Below are positions 6,079-12,369 of a stretch of 12,369 bases of DNA, piece after piece. The first letter of the stretch is position 1. Every line of letters starts with the position of its first letter. Below the pieces are notes generated by a model, which made no database searches, was not told the origin of the DNA, and saw only the letters and a program-made list of their open reading frames with translations. Source of the stretch: Streptomycetaceae bacterium (lineage in GTDB: Bacteria > Actinomycetota > Actinomycetes > Nanopelagicales > Nanopelagicaceae). A program made the translations under genes and the position numbers. The DNA is taken from positions 1 to 12,369 of the forward strand of contig JAIXPU010000153.1 of the NCBI GenBank assembly GCA_027486075.1, given 5' to 3'.

Positions 6079-7080
6079 TTAGCGGCGGATGCCTGCATTA
6101 CGCAGGTCTGAAATACGTAAAGTTCCGGTCTTTGCATCATCTTCAGCAGCTAAATAGAGGCGCTGGATTGCAATCACAAAACTTTCAGCAATAGCGTTGC
6201 GAAAATCTGCCTGTGCAAGGCGGGTGGCATCGCTTTCGCTACTGGAATATCCGAGATCAACGCGCACTGCCGGCGCTTTAGTCAGGCGGAGTGAATCCCA
6301 AGTTTTTGCATGGCTACGGCAGTTGATGAAATCGGTACGGGCACAAATTTCTCGCTGCACTAGAGATGCAAATTTTTCGCCCACAATCGAGTGAATTCCA
6401 TGTTGATCGCTGCCATAGAAGAAGGTGGCAACACCTCGAGCTTGTGGATTTTTATGGTGATCTACATGCAATGAAATCAATAGATCAGCGCTGCTCTTAT
6501 TTGTGAAAGAGATTCGCTCAGCTTCACTTGGATTGTTCTGTGCGCCGCGAGTAAGAAAGACGCTAGCGCCAAGTGCGAGTAAGCGACCTTCAATACGCTG
6601 GGCTACGTCGTAGACAATCTCTGCTTCATGGTTTTCAGAACCTGGATCAAGAACGATGACTTTATTGGCAAGGGCTGGACCACGATTTTTCTGCGCCGCA
6701 CTTTCGCGAAGAGCAGCAGGTGCACCACCTGAAACAATCTTGGTGAGACGAAGCAGCGCGATGATTGTGGCCGGGCCACATTTACCATCTACTTTAACGC
6801 CGACAGATTTCTGAAACTCTTTTACTGCAGATTCAGTCATCTCACCGAAGATTCCATCAACGCGACCGCAGTTAAATCCCATCTCAGTAAGACGCGATTG
6901 CAGAGCTGCAACATCGTCACCACGCATCATTGGAGATGGCTGCAGATTAAGAGAGCGATCTCCTAGCTTCCAGCGCGCTTCATCGAGTGAACGCAGAGTC
7001 GCTTCATTGAGTTCGCCGGTGACATGTAGGCCGCGCCCTTGTTGGAAAGAGCGGATCTCATCAGGAGACATCTCTTTCAT
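6079..7080 (-). CDS. cwlM: CwlM-like protein: peptidoglycan-binding domains plus degenerate amidase_3 domain
   Basis: By order and sequence this is the counterpart of mycobacterial CwlM (Rv3915), a cytoplasmic regulator of peptidoglycan precursor synthesis (MurA activation; MurJ and FhaA contacts) rather than a hydrolase. The 333-residue protein has no signal peptide. Residues 4-35 resemble the second half of a PG_binding_1 domain, 52-115 form a full one, and 139-311 an amidase_3 fold. Active-site residues are altered: the zinc His of DPGHGG is Ser148 (DPGSEN), and the catalytic Glu position near VRVDLGY is Asp275. His205 (SLH) and Glu154 remain. The CRSHAKTWDSLRLTKAPAV block (254-272) resembles Rv3915 as I remember it. 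The C-terminal Thr318/Thr320 lie where mycobacterial CwlM is phosphorylated. An in-frame stop 18 nt upstream prevents an N-terminal extension. Confidence 0.85.
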   Translation of the reverse strand: MKEMSPDEIRSFQQGRGLHVTGELNEATLRSLDEARWKLGDRSLNLQPSPMMRGDDVAALQSRLTEMGFNCGRVDGIFGEMTESAVKEFQKSVGVKVDGKCGPATIIALLRLTKIVSGGAPAALRESAAQKNRGPALANKVIVLDPGSENHEAEIVYDVAQRIEGRLLALGASVFLTRGAQNNPSEAERISFTNKSSADLLISLHVDHHKNPQARGVATFFYGSDQHGIHSIVGEKFASLVQREICARTDFINCRSHAKTWDSLRLTKAPAVRVDLGYSSSESDATRLAQADFRNAIAESFVIAIQRLYLAAEDDAKTGTLRISDLRNAGIRR

Positions 7081-7097
7081 AGTCTTGTAATCCCATT

Positions 7098-7111
7098 AAC
7101 CCGCAAGGGTT
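7098..7111 (-). other. Small hairpin between trxA and cwlM
   Basis: On the minus strand AACCC and GGGTT form a 5 bp stem with a TTGC loop in the 37 bp gap between the trxA stop and the cwlM start. There is no following T-run in the direction of transcription, so it is not a typical terminator. It may influence mRNA processing or the trxA/cwlM expression ratio, or may be chance. Confidence 0.25.
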
Positions 7112-7117
7112 GTTGAA

Positions 7118-7441
7118 TTAAATAAATCCTTCGAGCTCTTTAAGAAGAGCAGGCTTTGGCTTTGCGCCAATAATTGTCTTAACAACTTCACCGTTGACAT
7201 AGACGTTAAGCATTGGAATTGATGTAACTCCGTACTTAATAGCGATCGCTGATTCTTCGTCAGTATTGAGCTTGACAATCTTCAACTTGTCGCCGTGTTC
7301 GGCGGCAATATCATCGAGAATGGGAGCGATTGCGCGGCATGGCCCGCACCATTCAGCCCAGAAATCCACGAGCACTGGTGTGCTGCTCTTGAGGACTACC
7401 TGATCGAAATCTGCTGCTGTGACCTTCATTGGTGCGCTCAT
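7118..7441 (-). CDS. trxA: Thioredoxin
   Basis: Thioredoxin is a cytoplasmic dithiol protein that reduces disulfides in target proteins and is recycled by TrxB with NADPH. The 107-residue protein has the classic active site WCGPC at 31-35 (Cys32, Cys35), the buried Asp26 in VLVDFWAEW, and the cis-Pro76 in TSIPMLNVY. Length and residue numbering match E. coli Trx1 almost exactly. A strong AGGAGT Shine-Dalgarno lies 4 nt before the ATG. It is 45 bp downstream of trxB on the same strand, so the two halves of the reducing system are made together. The order trxB-trxA-cwlM matches mycobacteria (trxB2-trxC-cwlM, from memory). Confidence 0.97.
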   Translation of the reverse strand: MSAPMKVTAADFDQVVLKSSTPVLVDFWAEWCGPCRAIAPILDDIAAEHGDKLKIVKLNTDEESAIAIKYGVTSIPMLNVYVNGEVVKTIIGAKPKPALLKELEGFI

Positions 7442-7486
7442 CTTTACTCCTATTTATCTATTCTCGTTATCAACTTGGTTAGGTTA

Positions 7487-8416
7487 CTAGTGGGATAAGA
7501 ATTTTTCAGCGTCTAACGCCGCCTGGCAACCAGAACCTGCTGCAGTAATCGCTTGGCGATAGGTGTGATCCACCAAGTCGCCACAAGCAAAGACGCCAGC
7601 AAGGTTTGTTCGCGTTGAGCGACCTTCGACCTTTACATAGCCCTCGTTATCGAGAGTTATAGAAGATGTAACAAGTTCAGAGCGTGGAATATGCCCGATA
7701 GCGACAAAGAGGCCTGTGAAGTCGCGCTGTGAAACTTCGCCAGTCTGAGTGTTGCGAAGCTGCAGCGCTTCTACTTTATCTGCGCCCAATACATCGGTGA
7801 CTTCGGTATGCCAGAGCATCTCGATCTTTGGGTTATTCAGTGCGCGATCCTGCATAATCTTTGAGGCGCGAAGTTCGCCGCGGCGGTGGATCAAGACAAC
7901 CTTTGATGCAAACTTTGTTAAGAAGGTAGCTTCTTCTACTGCTGAATCTCCGCCACCAACGACTGCAATTGTTTGATCGCGGAAGAAAAAGCCATCACAT
8001 GTTGCACACCACGAAACGCCGCGACCAGATAGACGCTTCTCATTCTCTAGCCCAATCTCGCGATAGGCGGAGCCCATTGCAAGGATGACGGCACGAGCCT
8101 TAACGGTGTTGCCAGAGCCATCTTTAATAATTTTGATATCGCCAGTTAAATCCATCTCGACAACATCGTCGGTAATGAGTTCTGCGCCAAATCGCTTTGA
8201 TTGTTTACGCATGTTATCCATGAGATCTGGCCCCATGATTCCATCGATAAATCCCGGAAAGTTTTCCACTTCAGTTGTATTCATCAGCGCACCACCAGCG
8301 GTGACTGAACCTTCATAGATAACTGGATTGAGCTGCGCGCGGGCTGCATAGATAGCTGCGGTGTAACCGGCAGGACCTGATCCAACAATGACGAGTTCGC
8401 GTACTTCAGTGCTCAT
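7487..8416 (-). CDS. trxB: Thioredoxin-disulfide reductase
   Basis: TrxB is a homodimeric FAD enzyme that transfers electrons from NADPH to thioredoxin. The 309-residue protein has the N-terminal FAD motif GSGPAG (12-17) and the ENFPGF segment (51-56). The redox-active CATC motif is at 137-140, embedded in SWCATCDGFFF. The NADPH-binding GGGDSA (154-159) is followed by HRR (177-179), which selects NADPH over NADH. The second FAD region is VFACGDLVDHTYRQAITAAGSGCQAALDA (275-303). Length and motif order are typical of the low-molecular-weight type. There is no Shine-Dalgarno, but TACTCT lies 6 nt before the ATG, suggesting a leaderless transcript. It follows murJ by 27 bp; in mycobacteria and streptomycetes sigM lies between them (from memory), but not here. 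Confidence 0.97.
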   Translation of the reverse strand: MSTEVRELVIVGSGPAGYTAAIYAARAQLNPVIYEGSVTAGGALMNTTEVENFPGFIDGIMGPDLMDNMRKQSKRFGAELITDDVVEMDLTGDIKIIKDGSGNTVKARAVILAMGSAYREIGLENEKRLSGRGVSWCATCDGFFFRDQTIAVVGGGDSAVEEATFLTKFASKVVLIHRRGELRASKIMQDRALNNPKIEMLWHTEVTDVLGADKVEALQLRNTQTGEVSQRDFTGLFVAIGHIPRSELVTSSITLDNEGYVKVEGRSTRTNLAGVFACGDLVDHTYRQAITAAGSGCQAALDAEKFLSH

Positions 8417-8422
8417 GTGCGC

Positions 8423-8428
8423 AGAGTA
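8423..8428 (-). promoter_or_regulatory. Candidate -10 box for leaderless trxB
   Basis: On the minus strand TACTCT (TANNNT) ends exactly 6 nt before the trxB ATG, and no Shine-Dalgarno is present. This is the expected geometry for a leaderless start at the ATG. It would give the redox genes (trxB, trxA and perhaps cwlM) a promoter separate from the murJ transcript. No clear -35 element is visible. Confidence 0.4.
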
Positions 8429-8443
8429 CCGCGTGTGCTCTTC

Positions 8444-10078
8444 CTACTTCTTGCGAGCGCGTTGCAGAACTTGCGTGGCGAAGGCGCGCAACCCTGCGAT
8501 TTCACTCACTTTAAGTGCGCGTGCACAGAAAAGATAAGCCAGACCGCTTCCAACTAGGAGAAGCAAGAGGCGCAGTGCGCGAATTGTCAGAGTTGTCTCT
8601 TCATATGCCCAGCCAAAATATTGCGCGACGGCGAAGAATGGCAACATTCCAAGGAGTGATGCTGCAAAGAGGCGACCGTGTTGTCCTGCAAATTCGGAGA
8701 TTTGTAAGCGCCCTACATGCTTTTTTAGCAATGAGATGGTGATAAATAGCCCAACGATATAACTTATAGAGAAAGCGATGCCGAGCCCGACGGTGACCCA
8801 ATTGCTATCAAGAGTTGCTAAGAAGAGATAAGAGAGAGCAACCGAGATGATATTGATGATAATGATCGAGGTAACTTGAGTCTTGGTATCTTCAAAGGCG
8901 TTAAAACCACGGATGAGAATTAAGTTAATTGAGAAGGCAACTAAACCTAAGCTGAGCGCCGACAATACAAAGCCGATGTATCGCGAATCTTCCAGGCTAA
9001 TTCCCATATAAAGAACTTCTGTCATTAATGGGCCAAAGAGTAAGAGTGCAACAGCGCTCGGTACAGTAACAACGCCCACCATACGAATAGCGCGGATCAA
9101 TTGCTTACGCACTTCTTCAAAGTCTTTAGCGATTGCAAGCTTTGATAAATGCGGCAAGAGCGCTGTCACAATAGATATAGTTACAATCGAATAAGGCAAC
9201 AACATGATGTAGTAAGCGCTTGTATATGGAGTAAAACCAACGCCGGTTTCAATTCCAGCTTGCGCACTTCGGACCGCCGCGCTGGTGGCAACATTGACTG
9301 TGACCAAGTAACCCAACTGCGAGATAAGTACGTAGAGCAGAGTCCAGCCCGCTAAACCAAATGACTTACCCAGGCCCTTGATGCCGAAAGTTATACGGAG
9401 ATGAATCCCTGATCTCTTTACGACAGGGATCAAGATGAGCGCTTGAATCACAACACCCAGCGTTGTTCCCCACCCAAGGAGCTGTACTTGGAAATCGGTA
9501 ATTGAGTTGATGGTGATGGTGTGCTGGAAGGCCAAGATTGCGGCAAAGACAACGATGACAACTAAGTTATTGGCAATGGGTGCCCACATAAGAGGTGCGA
9601 AAGAGCCACGCGCATTGGCAACTTGGCCAAGCATTGTGAAGAGACCAAGGAAGAAAATTTGTGGCAAGCAGTAACGAGTAAAAGCGATGGCGATTTCGCG
9701 CTCAGTTTCAAAGCCTGGCGTTGAAAATTCAGGGGCATAGATTCTGACGAGCGCGGGCGCAAAGGCCACACCGATGGCAACGAGCGCGAGAAGAATTCCT
9801 GAAATTGTTGTTACTAAGCGGGATGCAAAACCATGTCCACCATCTTCATCATCGAATGAGCGAACTAACTGCGGAACAAAGATTGCAGTGAGCGCTCCAC
9901 CAACAAGTAAGTTGTAGAGAATATTTGGCATGGTATTGGCCACGTTGTAGGTATCGGCAAGGAGTGCGGTACCAAGAACTGCAACAGCAAGAAGCGCGCG
10001 AATAAATCCAGTAATTCGAGAAAGGATTGTGCCGACGGCCATAATCCCTGAGGCGCGGAAGAGTTCGTTATTTTTCAC
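8444..10078 (-). CDS. murJ: Lipid II flippase MurJ (MviN)
   Basis: MurJ flips the peptidoglycan precursor lipid II across the cytoplasmic membrane and belongs to the MOP exporter superfamily. The 544-residue protein is almost entirely hydrophobic, with about 14 membrane segments. N-terminal family features include SRITGFIRALL (20-30), with Arg21 and Arg27 expected to face the central cavity, ADTYNVANTMPN (41-52), and NLLVGGALTAIFVPQ (56-70). It starts at GTG 10078 (complement), with AGGAG 5 nt upstream. The first 11 bp overlap the end of the upstream gene, implying coupling. As I recall, mycobacterial MviN carries a large cytoplasmic kinase-like and extracytoplasmic extension; here only the flippase core is present, ending in a short basic tail (RARKK). 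Confidence 0.95.
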   Translation of the reverse strand: MKNNELFRASGIMAVGTILSRITGFIRALLAVAVLGTALLADTYNVANTMPNILYNLLVGGALTAIFVPQLVRSFDDEDGGHGFASRLVTTISGILLALVAIGVAFAPALVRIYAPEFSTPGFETEREIAIAFTRYCLPQIFFLGLFTMLGQVANARGSFAPLMWAPIANNLVVIVVFAAILAFQHTITINSITDFQVQLLGWGTTLGVVIQALILIPVVKRSGIHLRITFGIKGLGKSFGLAGWTLLYVLISQLGYLVTVNVATSAAVRSAQAGIETGVGFTPYTSAYYIMLLPYSIVTISIVTALLPHLSKLAIAKDFEEVRKQLIRAIRMVGVVTVPSAVALLLFGPLMTEVLYMGISLEDSRYIGFVLSALSLGLVAFSINLILIRGFNAFEDTKTQVTSIIIINIISVALSYLFLATLDSNWVTVGLGIAFSISYIVGLFITISLLKKHVGRLQISEFAGQHGRLFAASLLGMLPFFAVAQYFGWAYEETTLTIRALRLLLLLVGSGLAYLFCARALKVSEIAGLRAFATQVLQRARKK

Positions 10079-11177
10079 TACGACTCCTTCGGATTCGGCG
10101 GACAGATTGAGTTACTGCACCCAAGAAGAGTAGAACCGCTGCCGCAGTTGTAAACCACGCAACACGCGAATCAATGATGGTTGCATTCAGCTCAAGTTTA
10201 GAAACTTGGCCAACGAGCAACCCTTTTGAGTTAATGAACTGTGCAAGTACAAGCGTTGATCCAGGTGCAATGACATCGACAGGAACAAGAATTTGCTGAC
10301 GAGACTTTGGCGCCAGAGTAATGTTGTTGACATTCTCTATCTGAATACGTGTGTTCATGGGAATTAAAGAAACGCTGACAACAGATGCAGTATCTAAGTT
10401 ATTCACCAGAGTGATCGGAAGCTTGGCGCTACTTGATGTAATTTGATAACGACCTGCTGTGACCTTTAACTTCTCAGAGACTCTAACGACAGCCTTATTG
10501 TTGTCGTAGGTGAAGTAAGCGCGCTCCTTCTGTGTCAGCTTTGGATTTAGCGGGATAGCTAAACGGGCACGTAGATCAATTACTTCTGCAGCTGTTGTCA
10601 AAGTATTAAGGCCAGTTAACAGCTTGCGATTTTCTGTGTAGTCGCTGATAAAGCTATAGCTAAGCCTGGAAGTTCCGGTAGCCCAACCATTCTGTGCCAG
10701 CACTGGGCGCCCCAGGTAACTTTCCAACTTACTTTGTGCATATTTTGTATAGAAAATCAGCTCACTAGGAGCAATCCGCTTCAACATCTTTTCATCAGGG
10801 TTGCCATAGGCAAGTGCGACAACTTTGTTATCCGCGCTTCCCACCTTCAATCGGTATAGCCAATTTTCTGCAGCAACAACGGCCTCTGGAGTCACTTCTT
10901 CAGGATTGCTCAGTGCAAGTTTTTGTACTTCATCAATGAGAGCTGCATCAATAACATAAGTTTTAGAGGAGTTAGGCGGTGTGAAGACGAGTCTTCCAAG
11001 TTTTCCAGATGGGAGAAGCGACTGCACAAAATTATTCTTACGCAAAGATCCATCTGAATTCAGATGTGGCTTATCAACAATTCGAACTACTGGAGTATTA
11101 GCTGAAGCTGCCGGAATAAATATAAATGATGAGAGAAAGGTAACGACTAGCAACTTACTTGCCAGCGCGATTCTCAT
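10068..11177 (-). CDS. Secreted, C-terminally anchored protein of the DUF6049/Rv3909 position
   Basis: Function is unknown. The 369-residue protein has a clear signal peptide (1-26, hydrophobic 8-23, AASA cleavage site). A long extracytoplasmic region follows, and one membrane helix (about 341-357) precedes a basic cytoplasmic tail, RRIRRSRSEK. The segment around residues 225-335 is rich in beta-strand-like alternation (VSVSLIPMNTRIQIEN), suggesting an Ig-like or cadherin-like fold near the membrane. Its place between a NUDIX gene and murJ matches Rv3909 in M. tuberculosis, assigned to DUF6049, though that protein is about twice as long (memory). The start overlaps the NUDIX stop (ATGA) and the end overlaps murJ by 11 bp. 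A role in envelope assembly alongside MurJ is inference. Confidence 0.8.
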   Translation of the reverse strand: MRIALASKLLVVTFLSSFIFIPAASANTPVVRIVDKPHLNSDGSLRKNNFVQSLLPSGKLGRLVFTPPNSSKTYVIDAALIDEVQKLALSNPEEVTPEAVVAAENWLYRLKVGSADNKVVALAYGNPDEKMLKRIAPSELIFYTKYAQSKLESYLGRPVLAQNGWATGTSRLSYSFISDYTENRKLLTGLNTLTTAAEVIDLRARLAIPLNPKLTQKERAYFTYDNNKAVVRVSEKLKVTAGRYQITSSSAKLPITLVNNLDTASVVSVSLIPMNTRIQIENVNNITLAPKSRQQILVPVDVIAPGSTLVLAQFINSKGLLVGQVSKLELNATIIDSRVAWFTTAAAVLLFLGAVTQSVRRIRRSRSEK

Positions 11178-11770
11178 AGCGCGCTCAACTCTTGAGTTGC
11201 GTTGGTACGCGCAATTAATTTCTTCTCATCAGGATAGGCAAGACGCTCCACAATCTCGGCAAGTGGAAACCAAGCAACCTCGTCTACTTCAGTCACTTGC
11301 GCTGCCAGAGTTCCACCATCTTCACGGAAGAGATAGTGGTGGACAGTTTTGTGAATTCTCTTTCCGCCAGCCATAAACCAGAAATCAATGACGCCGAGAG
11401 ATTTCTCGATCTTCGATTCAATACCAGTCTCTTCAGCAACTTCACGCAGGGCTGCTTGCTCTGGAGTTTCACCTTCTTCAATATGGCCCTTGGGTAGCGA
11501 CCAGAGGATGCGCTTTCCTGATGCATCTTTAATATCGCGGCGGCCAATTAAAAGACCTAACTTTCCAGTTGTATCTACGACCAAACCGCCTGCGCTGACT
11601 TCATCAACGCGCTTTGCATAAGGCTGCTTATTCTTTGTGCTCTTTGGCGCAGCCTTTTTGAGTTCGCCAGGGGTGGAGTCGTTAAGAGACTGCGGAGAGC
11701 GGTTCGATGGGCGCTTGCGCCTACGTTTCTTCTTCGTACCTTCGCTGCCCGCACTAGGTGCCGGGGTCAT
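11174..11770 (-). CDS. NUDIX hydrolase with basic N-terminal tail (MutT4-like)
   Basis: NUDIX enzymes cleave nucleoside diphosphates linked to another group, such as oxidised dNTPs, dinucleoside polyphosphates or capped RNA. The 198-residue protein has a perfect NUDIX box at 95-117: G95, E101, R109-E110, E113-E114, G116. The catalytic domain covers about 57-190. Residues 1-50 form a disordered, strongly basic tail (KKKRRRKR at 13-20) that could bind nucleic acid. Position between pcnA and the DUF6049-like gene matches mutT4 (Rv3908, from memory); the true substrate cannot be read here. It has no Shine-Dalgarno, and a TAGGCT box lies 7 nt upstream of its ATG, so it is probably leaderless and the first gene of the leftward operon. 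Its TGA overlaps the next start. Confidence 0.92.
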   Translation of the reverse strand: MTPAPSAGSEGTKKKRRRKRPSNRSPQSLNDSTPGELKKAAPKSTKNKQPYAKRVDEVSAGGLVVDTTGKLGLLIGRRDIKDASGKRILWSLPKGHIEEGETPEQAALREVAEETGIESKIEKSLGVIDFWFMAGGKRIHKTVHHYLFREDGGTLAAQVTEVDEVAWFPLAEIVERLAYPDEKKLIARTNATQELSAL

Positions 11771-11777
11771 AGCGCTA

Positions 11778-11795
11778 AGCCTACGCGACTACGCT
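11778..11795. promoter_or_regulatory. Divergent -10 boxes for the NUDIX operon and pcnA
   Basis: Only 33 bp separate the NUDIX ATG (11770, minus) from the pcnA GTG (11804, plus). On the minus strand TAGGCT (11783-11778) lies 7 nt from the ATG; on the plus strand TACGCT (11790-11795) lies 8 nt from the GTG. Both fit TANNNT, and neither gene has a Shine-Dalgarno. The simplest reading is two leaderless transcripts diverging from abutting promoters whose upstream regions extend over each other's coding sequence. Confidence 0.5.
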
Positions 11796-11803
11796 TATCT
11801 ATT

Positions 11804-12369
11804 GTGAGCGCTGAGAAGGTTAATTTGGGAGCAGAACTGGCTATTCGCTCCCTGATCGAACGCGCCCCGCTGGCCAGTTCGCTAGCGCAAGCATTTAAAG
11901 CCGAGGGTTTTCAGCTAGCCCTTGTTGGTGGCCCAGTGCGCGATGCGATTCTTGGCAGACTCGGCAACGATTTAGATTTCACAACAGATGCACACCCACA
12001 TCAGACCAAGAAGATTCTGAAGAGTTGGGCTGATAACACATGGGATACCGGAATTCTCTTTGGCACAGTTGCAGGAAAACGTGGCGATACAACCGTTGAA
12101 GTAACCACTTATCGCACTGAAAAGTATGACGAAGGTTCAAGAAACCCAGATGTTGAGTTTGGTGAAACGATTGAGGGCGATTTATCGCGCCGGGATTTCA
12201 CAGTGAACTCGATGGCCCTTGAGCTCACCGGTAAAGAGCCAGAGTTTATTGATCCATATGGTGGCTTAGATGATTTAGTAAAGAAGGTGCTGCGTACACC
12301 AGAAAGTGCTGCGCAATCATTTAGCGATGATCCACTTCGGATGATGCGCGCTGCCCGTTTTGCTAGCCA
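11804..12369 (+). CDS. pcnA: CCA-adding tRNA nucleotidyltransferase, 5' part (runs off the window)
   Basis: The frame is open from GTG 11804 to the window end (188 codons) and encodes the head and neck of a class II tRNA nucleotidyltransferase, which adds or repairs the 3' CCA of tRNAs. The nucleotidyltransferase signature reads LVGGPVRDAILG at about 40-51, followed by the metal-binding Asp57-x-Asp59 in GNDLDFTT. Further motifs are TYRTEKYDEGSRNP, the RRDFTVNSMA motif that contacts the incoming nucleotide, and DDPLRMMRAARF at the edge, which begins the neck/C-terminal RNA-binding part. The C-terminus is not in the window; actinobacterial homologs often carry an HD domain there. No in-frame start exists between the NUDIX start and this GTG. 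The name pcnA follows mycobacterial usage (Rv3907c). Confidence 0.94.
   Translation, partial: MSAEKVNLGAELAIRSLIERAPLASSLAQAFKAEGFQLALVGGPVRDAILGRLGNDLDFTTDAHPHQTKKILKSWADNTWDTGILFGTVAGKRGDTTVEVTTYRTEKYDEGSRNPDVEFGETIEGDLSRRDFTVNSMALELTGKEPEFIDPYGGLDDLVKKVLRTPESAAQSFSDDPLRMMRAARFAS

Noticed and set aside
5657..6194. Open frames on the plus strand opposite the aminotransferase and cwlM genes
   Set aside because: They lie antisense to well-supported genes and show no recognisable domains or start signals.
11186..11199. Inverted repeat CAACTC-TT-GAGTTG near the end of the NUDIX gene
   Set aside because: The 2 nt loop is too tight and there is no T-run. It lies 9 nt before the next start codon and is likely incidental coding sequence.

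Overview
This window looks like the side of a chromosomal replication origin region from a low-to-mid GC actinobacterium. The rightward block is rpmH-rnpA-yidD-yidC-jag-rsmG-parA-parB. Facing it is a leftward block: NUDIX hydrolase, DUF6049-like secreted protein, murJ, trxB, trxA, a CwlM-like protein and a PLP aminotransferase. A CCA-adding enzyme gene (pcnA) starts divergently at the right edge. From memory, this is nearly the gene order of Mycobacterium tuberculosis Rv3924c-Rv3907c. The base composition (mostly 40-50% GC by hand count of sample lines) and compact genes suggest a streamlined lineage, for example freshwater acI/Nanopelagicales-type Actinobacteria. That placement is inference.

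Region 1 (1-2977, plus strand): ribosomal protein L34, RNase P protein, the membrane insertion factors YidD and YidC, the RNA-binding Jag/KhpB-like protein and the 16S rRNA methyltransferase RsmG. Junctions are tight (ATGA and TAATG overlaps). dnaA/oriC would be expected just left of position 1 but is not in the window. Region 2 (2388-4770): the segregation system parA-parB with two parS-like 16-mers, each one mismatch from the consensus. One overlaps the rsmG start codon and the other lies inside the parA coding sequence.

Region 3 (4777-11770, minus strand): seven genes in one direction with gaps of 45 bp or less and two overlaps. They link cell-wall precursor export (MurJ), a probable regulatory pseudo-amidase (CwlM-like), the thioredoxin system (TrxA/TrxB), a secreted membrane-anchored protein and a NUDIX hydrolase. 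The last gene is an aminotransferase that meets parB tail to tail with 6 bp between them. Region 4 (11771-12369): a 33 bp divergent promoter region and the first 188 codons of pcnA.

Most noteworthy points: the parS/start-codon overlap at rsmG; a sharp GC patch covering jag, rsmG and the first ~80 codons of parA; the CwlM homolog with lost catalytic and zinc residues and a trimmed N-terminus; the apparent absence of sigM and its anti-sigma gene between murJ and trxB; and a recurrent TANNNT box 5-8 nt before the start codons of genes without Shine-Dalgarno sequences, suggesting leaderless transcripts. I see no mobile element, CRISPR array or tRNA, and no gene-free stretch over 300 bases. I found no clearly new multi-gene system here.
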